Below the pieces are notes generated by a model. The model was not told the origin of the DNA. It saw only the letters and a program-made list of their open reading frames with translations, and made no database searches. A program made the translations under genes and the position numbers. A stretch of 64,000 nt of DNA from Flavobacterium aquidurense (GTDB taxonomy: Bacteria > Bacteroidota > Bacteroidia > Flavobacteriales > Flavobacteriaceae). Positions 9,598 to 17,362 of the stretch are shown one piece after another; the stretch's first letter is position 1, and every line of letters starts with the position of its first letter. The stretch is from contig FNPS01000014.1 in assembly GCA_900107365.1 (NCBI GenBank), positions 1 to 64,000 of the forward strand, read 5' to 3'.

Positions 9598-11679
9598 GTG
9601 TACGAACAGAAATATATCGATAGAGAAAAAAGTTGGTTAGCGTTTAATGCAAGAGTGCTTCAGGAAGCAGCAGACAACACGGTACCACTTTTAGACAGGT
9701 TGCGTTTTGTTGGAATTTTTTCGAACAATTTAGATGAATTTTTTAGAGTTCGTTATGCCGCAATCCGTAGATTAAGCCTTTCAGGAATTTCTGGCGAAAA
9801 ATATTTAGGAGGCGTTTCTGCCCATCAATTAGTAAAAGATATTACAGAAATTGTAATTCAGCAGCAATCTGAAAGTCTTCGTATTTTAGGTAATATTGAA
9901 GCAGAATTGGAAGCTGAAAACATTTTCATTATTAACGAAGATCAAATTACACAGGATCAGGAAAGATTTTTGAAAGACTTTTTTATTCAGAAATTAAGTC
10001 CGGAACTTGTAACTATCATTTTGAATGATTTAGCCGAATTTCCGATTCTTAAAGATACTTTGGGATATTTGGCTGTTCGATTAGAGATGAATCAAAATGA
10101 TGAAATTCGATATGCCGTTATCGAAATTCCGAAAACAATAAACAGATTTGTCGTTCTGCCATCTCATGATGATAAACATTATGTTATTTTGATCGACGAT
10201 GTAATTCGTTACAATCTGAAGAATATTTTCAATATTTTCGATTATAAGAGTGTATCGGCACACATGATTAAAATTACGCGTGACGCACAGTTGGATATCG
10301 ATAGTGATTTGAGCAAAAGTATGCTTGAAAAAATAGCAACTTCAGTAAAGGACAGAAGAATAGGCGAACCTGTTCGTTTTATTTATGATAATTTAATTGA
10401 AGAAGATACATTGCACTTCTTTCTGGATAAAATGAAAATCGTCGAAACAGATAGTATTATCCCGGGAGGAAGATATCATAATCGTCGTGATTATATGAGT
10501 TTTCCAAATCTTGGAAGATTCGACTTATTGTATAAACCAAATGAGCCTTTACCAATTCCGGGTTTAAGTTTAGGCGGAAGTATATTGGAGAAAATCAGTA
10601 AAAAAGATTATTTATTACATGCTCCATATCAGTCATTCTCCTATCTGACAAAGTTTTTGCGTGAAGCTGCCTTAGATCCTAAAGTAACAAGTATAAAAAT
10701 TACTTTATATCGTTTGGCTAAAAATTCGCAGATTATCAGTTCTTTAATTAACGCAGCCAAGAACGGTAAAAAAGTTACGGTTCAAATTGAACTTCAGGCC
10801 CGTTTTGACGAAGCAACAAATATTTCATATGCCGAACAAATGCAAACCGAAGGTATTGAACTTATTTTTGGAATTAAAGGGCTAAAAGTACACAGTAAAA
10901 TATGTGTGATAGAAAGAGTCGAAGAAGGAAAAACGCGCCGTTATGGATTTATTTCTACAGGAAACTTCAACGAATCAACAGCGAAAATTTATACTGATGT
11001 TACATTGCTTACATGTCATCAGGGGATTCTGAAAGACATTTCTAAAATATTTGAGTTTTTTGATATCAATTATAGAGTACACCGATACAAACATTTAATA
11101 GTATCGCCCCATTATACCAGAACAAAATTTATCAAACTAATTGATCGTGAAATTTTACACGCTTTGGCAGGTAGAAAAACACATATTAAGCTTAAAATGA
11201 ATAGTTTGTCTGATTTTAAAATGATCGATAAATTATATGAAGCAAGTAATGCGGGAGTAAAAATTCAGTTGCAGGTTAGAGGAATTTGTTCTTTAATTCC
11301 GGGAATTCCGGGAATGAGTGAAAATATCGAAGCCATAAGTATTGTTGATAATTATCTGGAACATTCAAGAGTTTATATTTTTGGAAATGCCGGTTTAACC
11401 GAGGTGTATATTTCATCGGCTGATTTTATGACCAGAAACCTGGACGGAAGAGTAGAAGTAACTTGCCCAATTTATGATCTGGAAATTAAAAAAGAACTAA
11501 TTGATAATTTTAATATTGCATGGAAAGGGAATGTTAAAGTGAGATATCATTCCTATAAATTAGACAATAAATACAAGCCTAGAAATCATCATGCCCCATT
11601 TAGAGCTCAGCTTGAAACCTATAAATACTACCAAAATAAAATTGCAGTATTAGAAGAGGTTGCACAGAAAATAAATTAA
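9598..11679 (+). CDS. ppk1: Polyphosphate kinase 1
   Basis: 693 residues, normal for PPK1. It makes polyphosphate from ATP reversibly through a phosphohistidine intermediate. The start is GTG 9598, since alignment with the family N-terminus (YIDREKSWLAFNARVLQEA) leaves no ATG option. The two conserved histidines of the PLD-like C-terminal domains are seen at 432 (KVHSKICVI, expected phosphohistidine) and 589 (LEHSRVYIFG). The STGNFNESTAKIYTD segment follows the first. It lies 5 bp behind sixA and 29 bp ahead of ppx, so the three genes are probably one transcript. Confidence 0.96.
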   Translation: MYEQKYIDREKSWLAFNARVLQEAADNTVPLLDRLRFVGIFSNNLDEFFRVRYAAIRRLSLSGISGEKYLGGVSAHQLVKDITEIVIQQQSESLRILGNIEAELEAENIFIINEDQITQDQERFLKDFFIQKLSPELVTIILNDLAEFPILKDTLGYLAVRLEMNQNDEIRYAVIEIPKTINRFVVLPSHDDKHYVILIDDVIRYNLKNIFNIFDYKSVSAHMIKITRDAQLDIDSDLSKSMLEKIATSVKDRRIGEPVRFIYDNLIEEDTLHFFLDKMKIVETDSIIPGGRYHNRRDYMSFPNLGRFDLLYKPNEPLPIPGLSLGGSILEKISKKDYLLHAPYQSFSYLTKFLREAALDPKVTSIKITLYRLAKNSQIISSLINAAKNGKKVTVQIELQARFDEATNISYAEQMQTEGIELIFGIKGLKVHSKICVIERVEEGKTRRYGFISTGNFNESTAKIYTDVTLLTCHQGILKDISKIFEFFDINYRVHRYKHLIVSPHYTRTKFIKLIDREILHALAGRKTHIKLKMNSLSDFKMIDKLYEASNAGVKIQLQVRGICSLIPGIPGMSENIEAISIVDNYLEHSRVYIFGNAGLTEVYISSADFMTRNLDGRVEVTCPIYDLEIKKELIDNFNIAWKGNVKVRYHSYKLDNKYKPRNHHAPFRAQLETYKYYQNKIAVLEEVAQKIN

Positions 11680-11708
11680 TAAAAACCAAAATAAATTTCA
11701 AATCATAA

Positions 11709-12605
11709 GTGAGCATGATTAATATAAAGAAGTTTGCAGCAATAGATATCGGATCAAATGCCATGAGGCTGCTGATATCGAATGTTGTAGAACAAGAAGG
11801 CAAAGAACCACAATTTAATAAAAGTTCACTTGTTCGTGTGCCAATTCGCTTGGGACAAGATGCCTTTACTGTAGGTGAAATTTCAGAAGAAAATATAGAT
11901 CGAATGGTGGATGCCATGAAAGCATTCAATCTTTTGATGAAAGTACATAAAGTAGAACGTTATATGGCGTTTGCTACATCGGCAATGCGTGAAGCCTATA
12001 ATGCAAAAGAAGTTGTCGCTTTGATTAAGAAAAAAGCCGACATAAAAATCGAAATTATTGATGGTAAAAAAGAGGCTGCTATTATTGCTTCTACAGATTT
12101 ACATCATTTATTAAAAACAGACGAGACATATTTATTTGTAGATGTGGGCGGTGGAAGTACCGAATTCACCTTATTCTCTGATGGAAAAATGATTAATTCA
12201 AGATCGTTTAAAGCAGGAACAGTTCGTTTGTTAAATGATATGGTGTGCGATGTTGTTTGGGATGAAATCGAAAAGTGGATTAAAACCAATACCGCAGGTT
12301 ACGAAGAAGTAACACTGATTGGCTCTGGTGGAAACATCAATAAATTGTTTAAGATGTCTGGAAAACAGCAGGAAAAACCGCTCTCCTACATTTATATCAA
12401 TTCACAATACGCCTTTTTAAACTCATTGACATACGAACAAAGAATCGCAGAACTAGGTTTAAACTCTGACCGCGCCGACGTAATTATTCATGCAACAAGA
12501 ATTTATCTGAATGCAATGAAATGGAGTGGGGCACGCCAGATTTATGTTCCAAAAATCGGTCTTTCTGATGGTATCGTCAAAGCAATGTATTACGGTAAAA
12601 TTTAG
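11709..12605 (+). CDS. ppx: Ppx/GppA family exopolyphosphatase
   Basis: 298 residues from GTG 11709 (ATG at 11715 is an equally good start). It is an actin-like ATPase-fold phosphatase: DIGSNAMRLLIS near the N-terminus is the phosphate-1 loop, and FVDVGGGSTEF is the phosphate-2 loop. Only the two N-terminal domains are present, so it is the short form; E. coli Ppx is over 500 residues. Following ppk1 it is expected to hydrolyse polyphosphate, though short family members can also act on (p)ppGpp, which sequence alone does not settle. Confidence 0.9.
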   Translation: MSMINIKKFAAIDIGSNAMRLLISNVVEQEGKEPQFNKSSLVRVPIRLGQDAFTVGEISEENIDRMVDAMKAFNLLMKVHKVERYMAFATSAMREAYNAKEVVALIKKKADIKIEIIDGKKEAAIIASTDLHHLLKTDETYLFVDVGGGSTEFTLFSDGKMINSRSFKAGTVRLLNDMVCDVVWDEIEKWIKTNTAGYEEVTLIGSGGNINKLFKMSGKQQEKPLSYIYINSQYAFLNSLTYEQRIAELGLNSDRADVIIHATRIYLNAMKWSGARQIYVPKIGLSDGIVKAMYYGKI

Positions 12606-12615
12606 TAAAAATAGT

Positions 12616-12752
12616 CACAGATTTCACAGATTCAAATATTGGAATCTGTGAAAATCTTTTAATCTGTGGCAAAAAATATGCACTCTAATTTACACAAGTT
12701 AATATGTTTCACTACGAATAAAAAAGTAGTGAAAATTAGTAAAATTCGTGGC
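12616..12752. repeat. Short-unit inverted arrays (CACAGATTn and CACnAATTn type)
   Basis: Two hairpin-forming arrays in the ppx-to-12775 gap. The first has CACAGATTT CACAGATTC (12616-12633) against the reverse complement of CACAGATTA AAAGATTTT CACAGATTC (12642-12668), a 9-bp period. The second (about 12681-12752) reads on the minus strand as CACGAATTT TACTAATTTT CACTACTTT and pairs through CACTAC/GTAGTG. Confidence 0.8.
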
Positions 12753-12774
12753 AAACCTTTTAAATTAACATAGA

Positions 12775-13356
12775 ATGAATAAAACCAGACTTGAAGCTTT
12801 TAGTGATGGAGTTTTGGCAATTATAATCACGATTATGATTTTGGAAATCAAAGTACCACACGGAGAAGAATTTTCCGATTTAAAACCCTTGATTCCAAAA
12901 TTTCTAAGTTATATTCTGAGTTTTATTTACGTTGGAATTTATTGGAATAATCACCATTATTTAATTCATAGCTTAACCAAAATCAACGGAAAAATTCTGT
13001 GGGCAAATTTGCACTTGCTTTTTTGGTTGTCCTTAATTCCTGTTGCTACAGGTTGGATGGGTGAACACAATTTTGCAAAAGCGTCCATGACTTTGTATGG
13101 CGCTGTTTTACTGTTGTGTTCAATATCTTATTTTATCTTACAGCACGCCATTATTGTCAACGAAGGAGAAAACTCATTATTAGCAAAAGTTATTGGCAGG
13201 GATTTAAAAGGACATGCTTCTTCTATTTTATATGTAGTTGGAATATTTACTTCATTTTATAATGAATGGATTTCTGGTGCGGCTTATTTTATCGTGGCAA
13301 TGTTATGGCTTATTCCGGATAAAAGGATCGAAAGGGTTTTTACTTCAAAAGATTAA
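12775..13356 (+). CDS. TMEM175-family (DUF1211) potassium channel-like protein
   Basis: 193 residues, membrane protein with about five to six hydrophobic segments. The first helix carries the family signature FSDGVLAIIITIMILEIKVP at residues 10-29, which lines the pore in TMEM175 channels. A second conserved stretch is FIYVGIYWNNHHYLIH. The bacterial proteins have one repeat of the fold and form tetramers that leak K+. It ends 3 bp before the Crp-like gene and is probably co-transcribed with it. Confidence 0.85.
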   Translation: MNKTRLEAFSDGVLAIIITIMILEIKVPHGEEFSDLKPLIPKFLSYILSFIYVGIYWNNHHYLIHSLTKINGKILWANLHLLFWLSLIPVATGWMGEHNFAKASMTLYGAVLLLCSISYFILQHAIIVNEGENSLLAKVIGRDLKGHASSILYVVGIFTSFYNEWISGAAYFIVAMLWLIPDKRIERVFTSKD

Positions 13357-13359
13357 TTC

Positions 13360-13920
13360 ATGAAAACTCTTTTTCAGTCAATTCAGGCTTTTTCAGTCGA
13401 TGATTTAAATCAACTTGATAATTTTATTACTTTTCGAACTCTTAAAAAGGGAGAATTGTTATTGGCAGAAAATCAGGTTTGCAATGAAATTGTTTTTATA
13501 AAAAAAGGAATTTTGCGTTCGTATTTTTTCAATCATCAGGGCGATGAAATTACTAATTGTTTTGCTTTTGAGAACGAGTTTATGGCTTCATTTTCCAGTT
13601 TTATAACCCGTGAAATAGCTCAGGAAAATATTCAGGCTCTGGTCGATACAGAATTACAGGTATTAAATCGGGATAGCTTGGAAAAGCTTTATAAAACAGG
13701 AATTCATTGGCGGGAAATTGGACGTAAGTTGACAGAAATGGAATATGTAACGCTTCAAAAAAGAATGATTTCTTTTCAAAAATTATCTGGAAAACAACGT
13801 TATGAAGAATTGTATCAAAACCATCAAAAATACATTCAGTTGATTCCGCTTCAATATCTGGCTTCTTATTTAGGTGTTACTCCAAGACATTTAAGCAGAA
13901 TTCGAAAAGCTATTTTATAG
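13360..13920 (+). CDS. Crp/Fnr-family transcription regulator
   Basis: 186 residues. The N-terminal cyclic-nucleotide-binding-like beta roll (about 10-125: FRTLKKGELLLAENQVCNEIVFIKKGILRSYF) is followed by a long helix. A C-terminal helix-turn-helix (QYLASYLGVTPRHLSRIRK) ends the protein, shorter than in E. coli Crp. No Fe-S cysteine cluster is seen. Flavobacterial members of this subgroup commonly sit beside the gene they control; here the next gene is a quinone-reductase-like flavoprotein 56 bp downstream with its own -7 element, a plausible target. Confidence 0.88.
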   Translation: MKTLFQSIQAFSVDDLNQLDNFITFRTLKKGELLLAENQVCNEIVFIKKGILRSYFFNHQGDEITNCFAFENEFMASFSSFITREIAQENIQALVDTELQVLNRDSLEKLYKTGIHWREIGRKLTEMEYVTLQKRMISFQKLSGKQRYEELYQNHQKYIQLIPLQYLASYLGVTPRHLSRIRKAIL

Positions 13921-13954
13921 GACATTTGTCCAGTGTTCTTTTTCATGCTAATAG

Positions 13955-13962
13955 TATTTTTG
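13955..13962 (+). promoter_or_regulatory. -7 element (TATTTTTG) before the flavoprotein gene
   Basis: Exact TAnnTTTG match 14 bp before ATG 13977. A TTTG lies at 13925-13928, somewhat too far upstream for an ideal -33. Confidence 0.45.
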
Positions 13963-13976
13963 TAAAAAATGTAAAT

Positions 13977-14555
13977 ATGAAAAAAGTACTGATTATAAAC
14001 GGGCATCCAAATTCGGAAAGTTTCAATTTTGCTATCGCAGATTCTTATCAAAAAGGCGCGATTGCTTCTGGTGTAGAAGTAGATACTATTACAATTGCCA
14101 ATTTAGATTTTAGTCCAAATTTGAAATTTGGTTACCAAAAAAGAACTGAATTAGAACCTGATTTATTAGCGTCCTGGGAGAAAATACAGAAAGCAGATCA
14201 TTTAGTCTGGATTCATCCTGTATGGTGGGGAGGACTTCCGGCAATTACAAAAGGATTTATCGATCGTTTATTTTTACCGGGAATGGCATTTCAATATCGG
14301 GAGAATTCCGTTTGGTGGGATAAATTACTAAAAGGAAAAACAGCTCATATTATTACGACTCTAGATCAGCCAAGCTGGTATTACAGAATTTTTTATGCGA
14401 GGCCAAGCGTTAATCAATTAAAGAAATCAACTTTGGAATTCTGCGGAGTTAAGCCAGTAAAAGTTAGTTACATCGGGATTATCAAAGGATCTAATGACTC
14501 CCAAAGAAAAAAATGGCTTGATAAAGTTTATGATTTTGGATTAAGAAATAAATAA
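13977..14555 (+). CDS. NAD(P)H:quinone oxidoreductase-like flavodoxin-fold protein
   Basis: 192 residues from ATG 13977; a TTG-initiated extension further upstream would run through the promoter element and is rejected. The N-terminus KKVLIINGHPNSESFN is the FMN/FAD phosphate loop, and the WIHPVWWGGLPAITKGFIDRLF block is typical of the KefF/MdaB/NQO1 flavodoxin-like family. These enzymes reduce quinones by two electrons and protect against electrophiles. The last residues lack any membrane segment, so it is cytosolic. It follows a Crp-like regulator and converges on dnaX. Confidence 0.88.
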   Translation: MKKVLIINGHPNSESFNFAIADSYQKGAIASGVEVDTITIANLDFSPNLKFGYQKRTELEPDLLASWEKIQKADHLVWIHPVWWGGLPAITKGFIDRLFLPGMAFQYRENSVWWDKLLKGKTAHIITTLDQPSWYYRIFYARPSVNQLKKSTLEFCGVKPVKVSYIGIIKGSNDSQRKKWLDKVYDFGLRNK

Positions 14556-14561
14556 ATGTTT

Positions 14562-14639
14562 GTCACGAATTAGACTAATTTGCTCGAATTATTTATTTTT
14601 TGACGAAGAGAAATTAGTGAGAATTAGTGGAATTCGTGA
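14562..14639. repeat. Short-unit inverted array (CACnAATTn type)
   Basis: Left arm CACGAATTA GACTAATTTG CTCGAATTA; the right arm, read on the minus strand, is CACGAATTC CACTAATTCT CACTAATTT. It fills the convergent gap between the flavoprotein gene and dnaX and could serve as a bidirectional terminator. Confidence 0.8.
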
Positions 14640-14651
14640 AATACAAAAACA

Positions 14652-15338
14652 TTAAGTATGTAAATCCAATCCAAAGGTTGTACGTAAAAGTTCAATATTT
14701 GGGTTGATTTCTAATAAACGGTTATAACGATCCTGATCATTAAAACTTCTTTTGGTTTCTATCGCCTCATTCACAATAATTTCAATTGTAATATCGTGGT
14801 TGTGCAAATGTCCTCTCAAGTGTCCTAAAATACCATTAATCTGACCTTCAAAATCTAATTTAGAACCTTCGTTTGGTAATTCAAGAGTAATTGCGGTGCC
14901 GTTTAATTTTGGGTCGTTAATCAGTAATAACGATTCCATTATTTTGAAACCTTTTTCACCAAGACGTTGTGCATATTTATTCCATTGTACCAACATTTCT
15001 GTTTCTGTAAACTCTTCCGTAGGTAAAACAGAAGTAGGCTTTACATACGATTTATTGCTTTCTTCCATTTCTTTTTTCGCACGAATACTAGCGAGAGAAA
15101 AAGCAGAAACCTTTTTAGGTTGATTTTCAGTTGAAGAAGTTTGGTTTTCAACAGCAGGAGAAACAGGATTTTCAGCTTTTGGAGTTGAAACTATTTCTTC
15201 TTTTTGTTGATTTAAAGCTTCAGAAGAGTTATTTGAATTTTCAGTTTGACCTTCGACTTTCGGCTTTTGACTTTTGACTTCAACTATAGAATAACCTCCA
15301 TTTTTAAAATAAGTAGGGGGAATTATGAATTGCTCAAC
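14652..15338 (-). CDS. dnaX: DnaX tau-specific C-terminal region (-1 frame)
   Basis: 228 codons open in the -1 frame relative to the upstream dnaX frame, beginning GTT GAG CAA right after the A10 run. The product (VEQFIIPPTYFKNGG, a Q/E/S/P-rich linker, KKVSAFSLASIRAKKEMEES, then a folded domain ending GLDLHT) is the normal flavobacterial tau tail. The first ATG in this frame is at 15068, in mid-protein and inside the KKEMEES segment, so this is not a separate gene. Joined at the A run it gives a 585-residue DnaX. The tail is expected to bind the polymerase alpha subunit and DnaB, by analogy with E. coli tau. Confidence 0.85.
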   Translation of the reverse strand, partial: VEQFIIPPTYFKNGGYSIVEVKSQKPKVEGQTENSNNSSEALNQQKEEIVSTPKAENPVSPAVENQTSSTENQPKKVSAFSLASIRAKKEMEESNKSYVKPTSVLPTEEFTETEMLVQWNKYAQRLGEKGFKIMESLLLINDPKLNGTAITLELPNEGSKLDFEGQINGILGHLRGHLHNHDITIEIIVNEAIETKRSFNDQDRYNRLLEINPNIELLRTTFGLDLHT

Positions 15339-16408
15339 TTTTTTTTTTCTCCATCAAAGTTGATAGAGGCTAATTGCATCAAACATAATTCAACCAAAAG
15401 ACGTTGGTTTTGACTCAGTTTGTATTTTAAATCGCAATCATTGGCAATGTCGATTCCTTTCAATAAAAAGTCCTGAGAGCATTTTTGAGCCTGCACGCCG
15501 TACATTTGTTGTGCTTGTTCCCCAACTTCAAGTAAACTCAAAGTGGCAGGCGTTTTGCTTACCAATAAATCTCTAAAGTGCGAAGCCAGACCTGCAATAA
15601 AATGGTGCCCGTCAAAACCTTTTGCCAGAATATCATTGTAAGCTAATAAAAGCTCCGGAATCTTATTTTCTAAAAGTAAATCGGTAATGCTGATGTAAGT
15701 TTCGTAATCTAAAACGTTTAGGTTTTCAGTTACAGCCTGACGTGTTAAGTTAGTTCCGCAGTACGAAACAACACGGTCAAAAATAGATAAAGCATCACGC
15801 ATCGCACCATCCGCTTTTTGAGCGATAATGTGCAAAGCATCGTCTTCAAAATTGATTCCCTGACTTGTAGCAACTTCAGCTAAATGTTCTTTAGCATCTT
15901 TTACCGTAATTCTTTTGAAATCAAATATCTGACAACGTGATAAAATCGTTGGAATAATTTTGTGTTTCTCTGTTGTTGCTAAAATAAAAATAGCATGTTT
16001 TGGCGGCTCTTCTAATGTCTTTAAAAAAGCATTAAAAGCTGCCGAAGACAACATATGAACCTCGTCAATAATATAGACTTTGTATTGCCCGGTTTGTGGC
16101 GGGATTCGAACCTGATCAATCAGACTTCGAATATCATCAACTGAGTTGTTAGAAGCCGCATCTAACTCAAAAACGTTAAAAGCAAAATCTTCATTTGGAT
16201 CGTCATATCCTGGCTGGTTTATCTTACGGGCCAAAATACGCGCGCAAGTTGTTTTTCCAACACCACGCGGTCCGGTGAACAAAAGGGCAGAGGCAAGGTG
16301 ATTGCTTTCAATAGCATTTAACAAAGTGTTTGTAATGGCTTTCTGACCTACAACATCCTTAAAGGTTTGTGGGCGATATTTACGAGCCGATACTACAAAT
16401 TGTTCCAT
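15323..16408 (-). CDS. dnaX: DNA polymerase III clamp-loader subunit, frame-0 (gamma-length) product
   Basis: 361 residues in frame 0. AAA+ ATPase of the clamp loader: Walker A GPRGVGKTT (about 46-54), Walker B DEVHML, sensor 1 LATTEKHKI, and SRC box LSRCQIF. The four-cysteine zinc module usual between Walker A and B is absent (ARKINQPGYDDPNED instead). Domain III follows, then INFDGEKKKLSNS and a stop just after a run of ten A. The short form matches E. coli gamma in domain content (domains I-III). A -7 element lies 20 bp before the ATG. Confidence 0.93.
   Translation of the reverse strand: MEQFVVSARKYRPQTFKDVVGQKAITNTLLNAIESNHLASALLFTGPRGVGKTTCARILARKINQPGYDDPNEDFAFNVFELDAASNNSVDDIRSLIDQVRIPPQTGQYKVYIIDEVHMLSSAAFNAFLKTLEEPPKHAIFILATTEKHKIIPTILSRCQIFDFKRITVKDAKEHLAEVATSQGINFEDDALHIIAQKADGAMRDALSIFDRVVSYCGTNLTRQAVTENLNVLDYETYISITDLLLENKIPELLLAYNDILAKGFDGHHFIAGLASHFRDLLVSKTPATLSLLEVGEQAQQMYGVQAQKCSQDFLLKGIDIANDCDLKYKLSQNQRLLVELCLMQLASINFDGEKKKLSNS
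15338..15348 (-). promoter_or_regulatory. A10 slippery run in dnaX (A AAA AAG heptamer)
   Basis: Minus strand reads GGAG, ten A, GTTGAG. Codons are GAA AAA AAA AAG TTG in frame 0; a -1 slip on A-AAA-AAG, the same heptamer as E. coli dnaX, or one extra A in the mRNA gives AAA GTT GAG and opens the tau frame. A GGAG directly 5' of the run could act as a weak Shine-Dalgarno stimulator. I see no strong downstream hairpin. Confidence 0.75.
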
Positions 16409-16427
16409 ATTCTTTTTTATTCGATAG

Positions 16428-16435
16428 CAAATATA
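16428..16435 (-). promoter_or_regulatory. dnaX: -7 element (TATATTTG) for dnaX
   Basis: Exact TAnnTTTG match on the minus strand, 20 bp upstream of ATG 16408. Confidence 0.55.
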
Positions 16436-16568
16436 GGGTATAATTTAATGATTTGAAAATTTAAAAAATGAAAGATTTTAAGTGTTTTGAATATCAGAAA
16501 GTAAGGTCTTGTTATTTAAAATTTAAATTAAAAAATAACAATATTACTCTTGTCAAATGGATTTCAAA

Positions 16569-16802
16569 TTACTTAGAAGCATCTTTTTTTTCTTTAAAAT
16601 TATTCTTTCTAAGATTCATTCCGTAAGTATAATTAGTAGAAAGAATTACATCATTGCAGTCAAAATGTTTTATAACGCCATTTTCTTGCAGTGCTACTAC
16701 CCAACACGTATTTTGATGCATTCCGTAATCAATAAGAAAAATTGCCTGACCGGTTCCTAGTGGTGTTTCCACTAATATAGAAGGTTTTAATTGATGTATC
16801 AT
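16569..16802 (-). CDS. Small conserved hypothetical protein
   Basis: 77 residues from ATG 16802. No signal peptide or membrane segment. The sequence MIHQLKPSILVETPLGTGQAIFLIDYGMHQNTCWVVALQENGVIKHFDCNDVIL reads as a compact beta-rich fold with a Lys-rich tail, and it has the codon usage of a real gene. I believe similar short proteins occur in other flavobacteria but cannot name a function. It stands alone, 160 bp upstream (in its own direction) of dnaX. Confidence 0.65.
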   Translation of the reverse strand: MIHQLKPSILVETPLGTGQAIFLIDYGMHQNTCWVVALQENGVIKHFDCNDVILSTNYTYGMNLRKNNFKEKKDASK

Positions 16803-17001
16803 GATTTCTAAATTTTTTATAAAAATAATTTGATTAGAAATCAGATAGTTATATCATTGTAGAAATAGTTTACAGAATTAAAGGAAAAAAGAGTTATGTG
16901 TTTTGTAATCAGAAAATTGAATAATTAAAATACCACATAAAAACGATTAAGAGGAAAGATTTGGAGGGTAATATTTTGCAATACAATTTTTGTAATAAAA
17001 A

Positions 17002-17314
17002 ATGTACTATTTTTATGCGTACAAGACTGATTTATCTTCCTCGACTTTCTTTATGAAATACTTATAGGCAAAAGACCATTGAAATAGTAGAAAATAAAAT
17101 CATTTATGAAGCCAATTATGGATGGTTTAAAGATGGAAAGAGAGAAATTGAAATTACGAATCCGAATTATTCATATAAATCAGTAGGTTATGAAGAAGAA
17201 AATGAAGGTGTATTGATTATTTCTTCTGAACAGTCTCAAATGGAATCTGTTGTAAAAATGCCAATGAATGATTTAGAATCATTGTTGTTTATTTTGGAGA
17301 CTACCAAAATTTAA
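17002..17314 (+). pseudogene. Broken small gene
   Basis: Coding-like sequence interrupted near 17054-17067. From ATG 17002 one frame gives MYYFYAYKTDLSSSTFFMKYL and stops (TAG 17065). In a different frame 86 codons, from 17057 to a TAA at 17314, read NTYRQKTIEIVENKIIYEA, then NYGWFKDGKREIEITNPNY and a long acidic tail, but with no start codon; ATG 17015 of that frame is cut by TGA at 17054. A one-base indel around 17060 would join the parts. The protein is unknown. The rest of the 16803-17362 gap (16803-17001 and 17315-17362) is AT-rich with no visible gene. Confidence 0.55.
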
Positions 17315-17362
17315 AAAATCTCTGTAAATGGATTAATCTTTATATTTTAATATTCTCTATTC

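Noticed and set aside
13926..13976. TTG-started extension of the flavoprotein
   Set aside because: It would cover the -7 promoter element, and the family N-terminus begins at ATG 13977.
14652..15068. A separate 138-residue gene starting at ATG 15068
   Set aside because: The ATG lies within the KKEMEES segment of the tau tail and the frame stays open upstream to the A10 run; it is part of dnaX.
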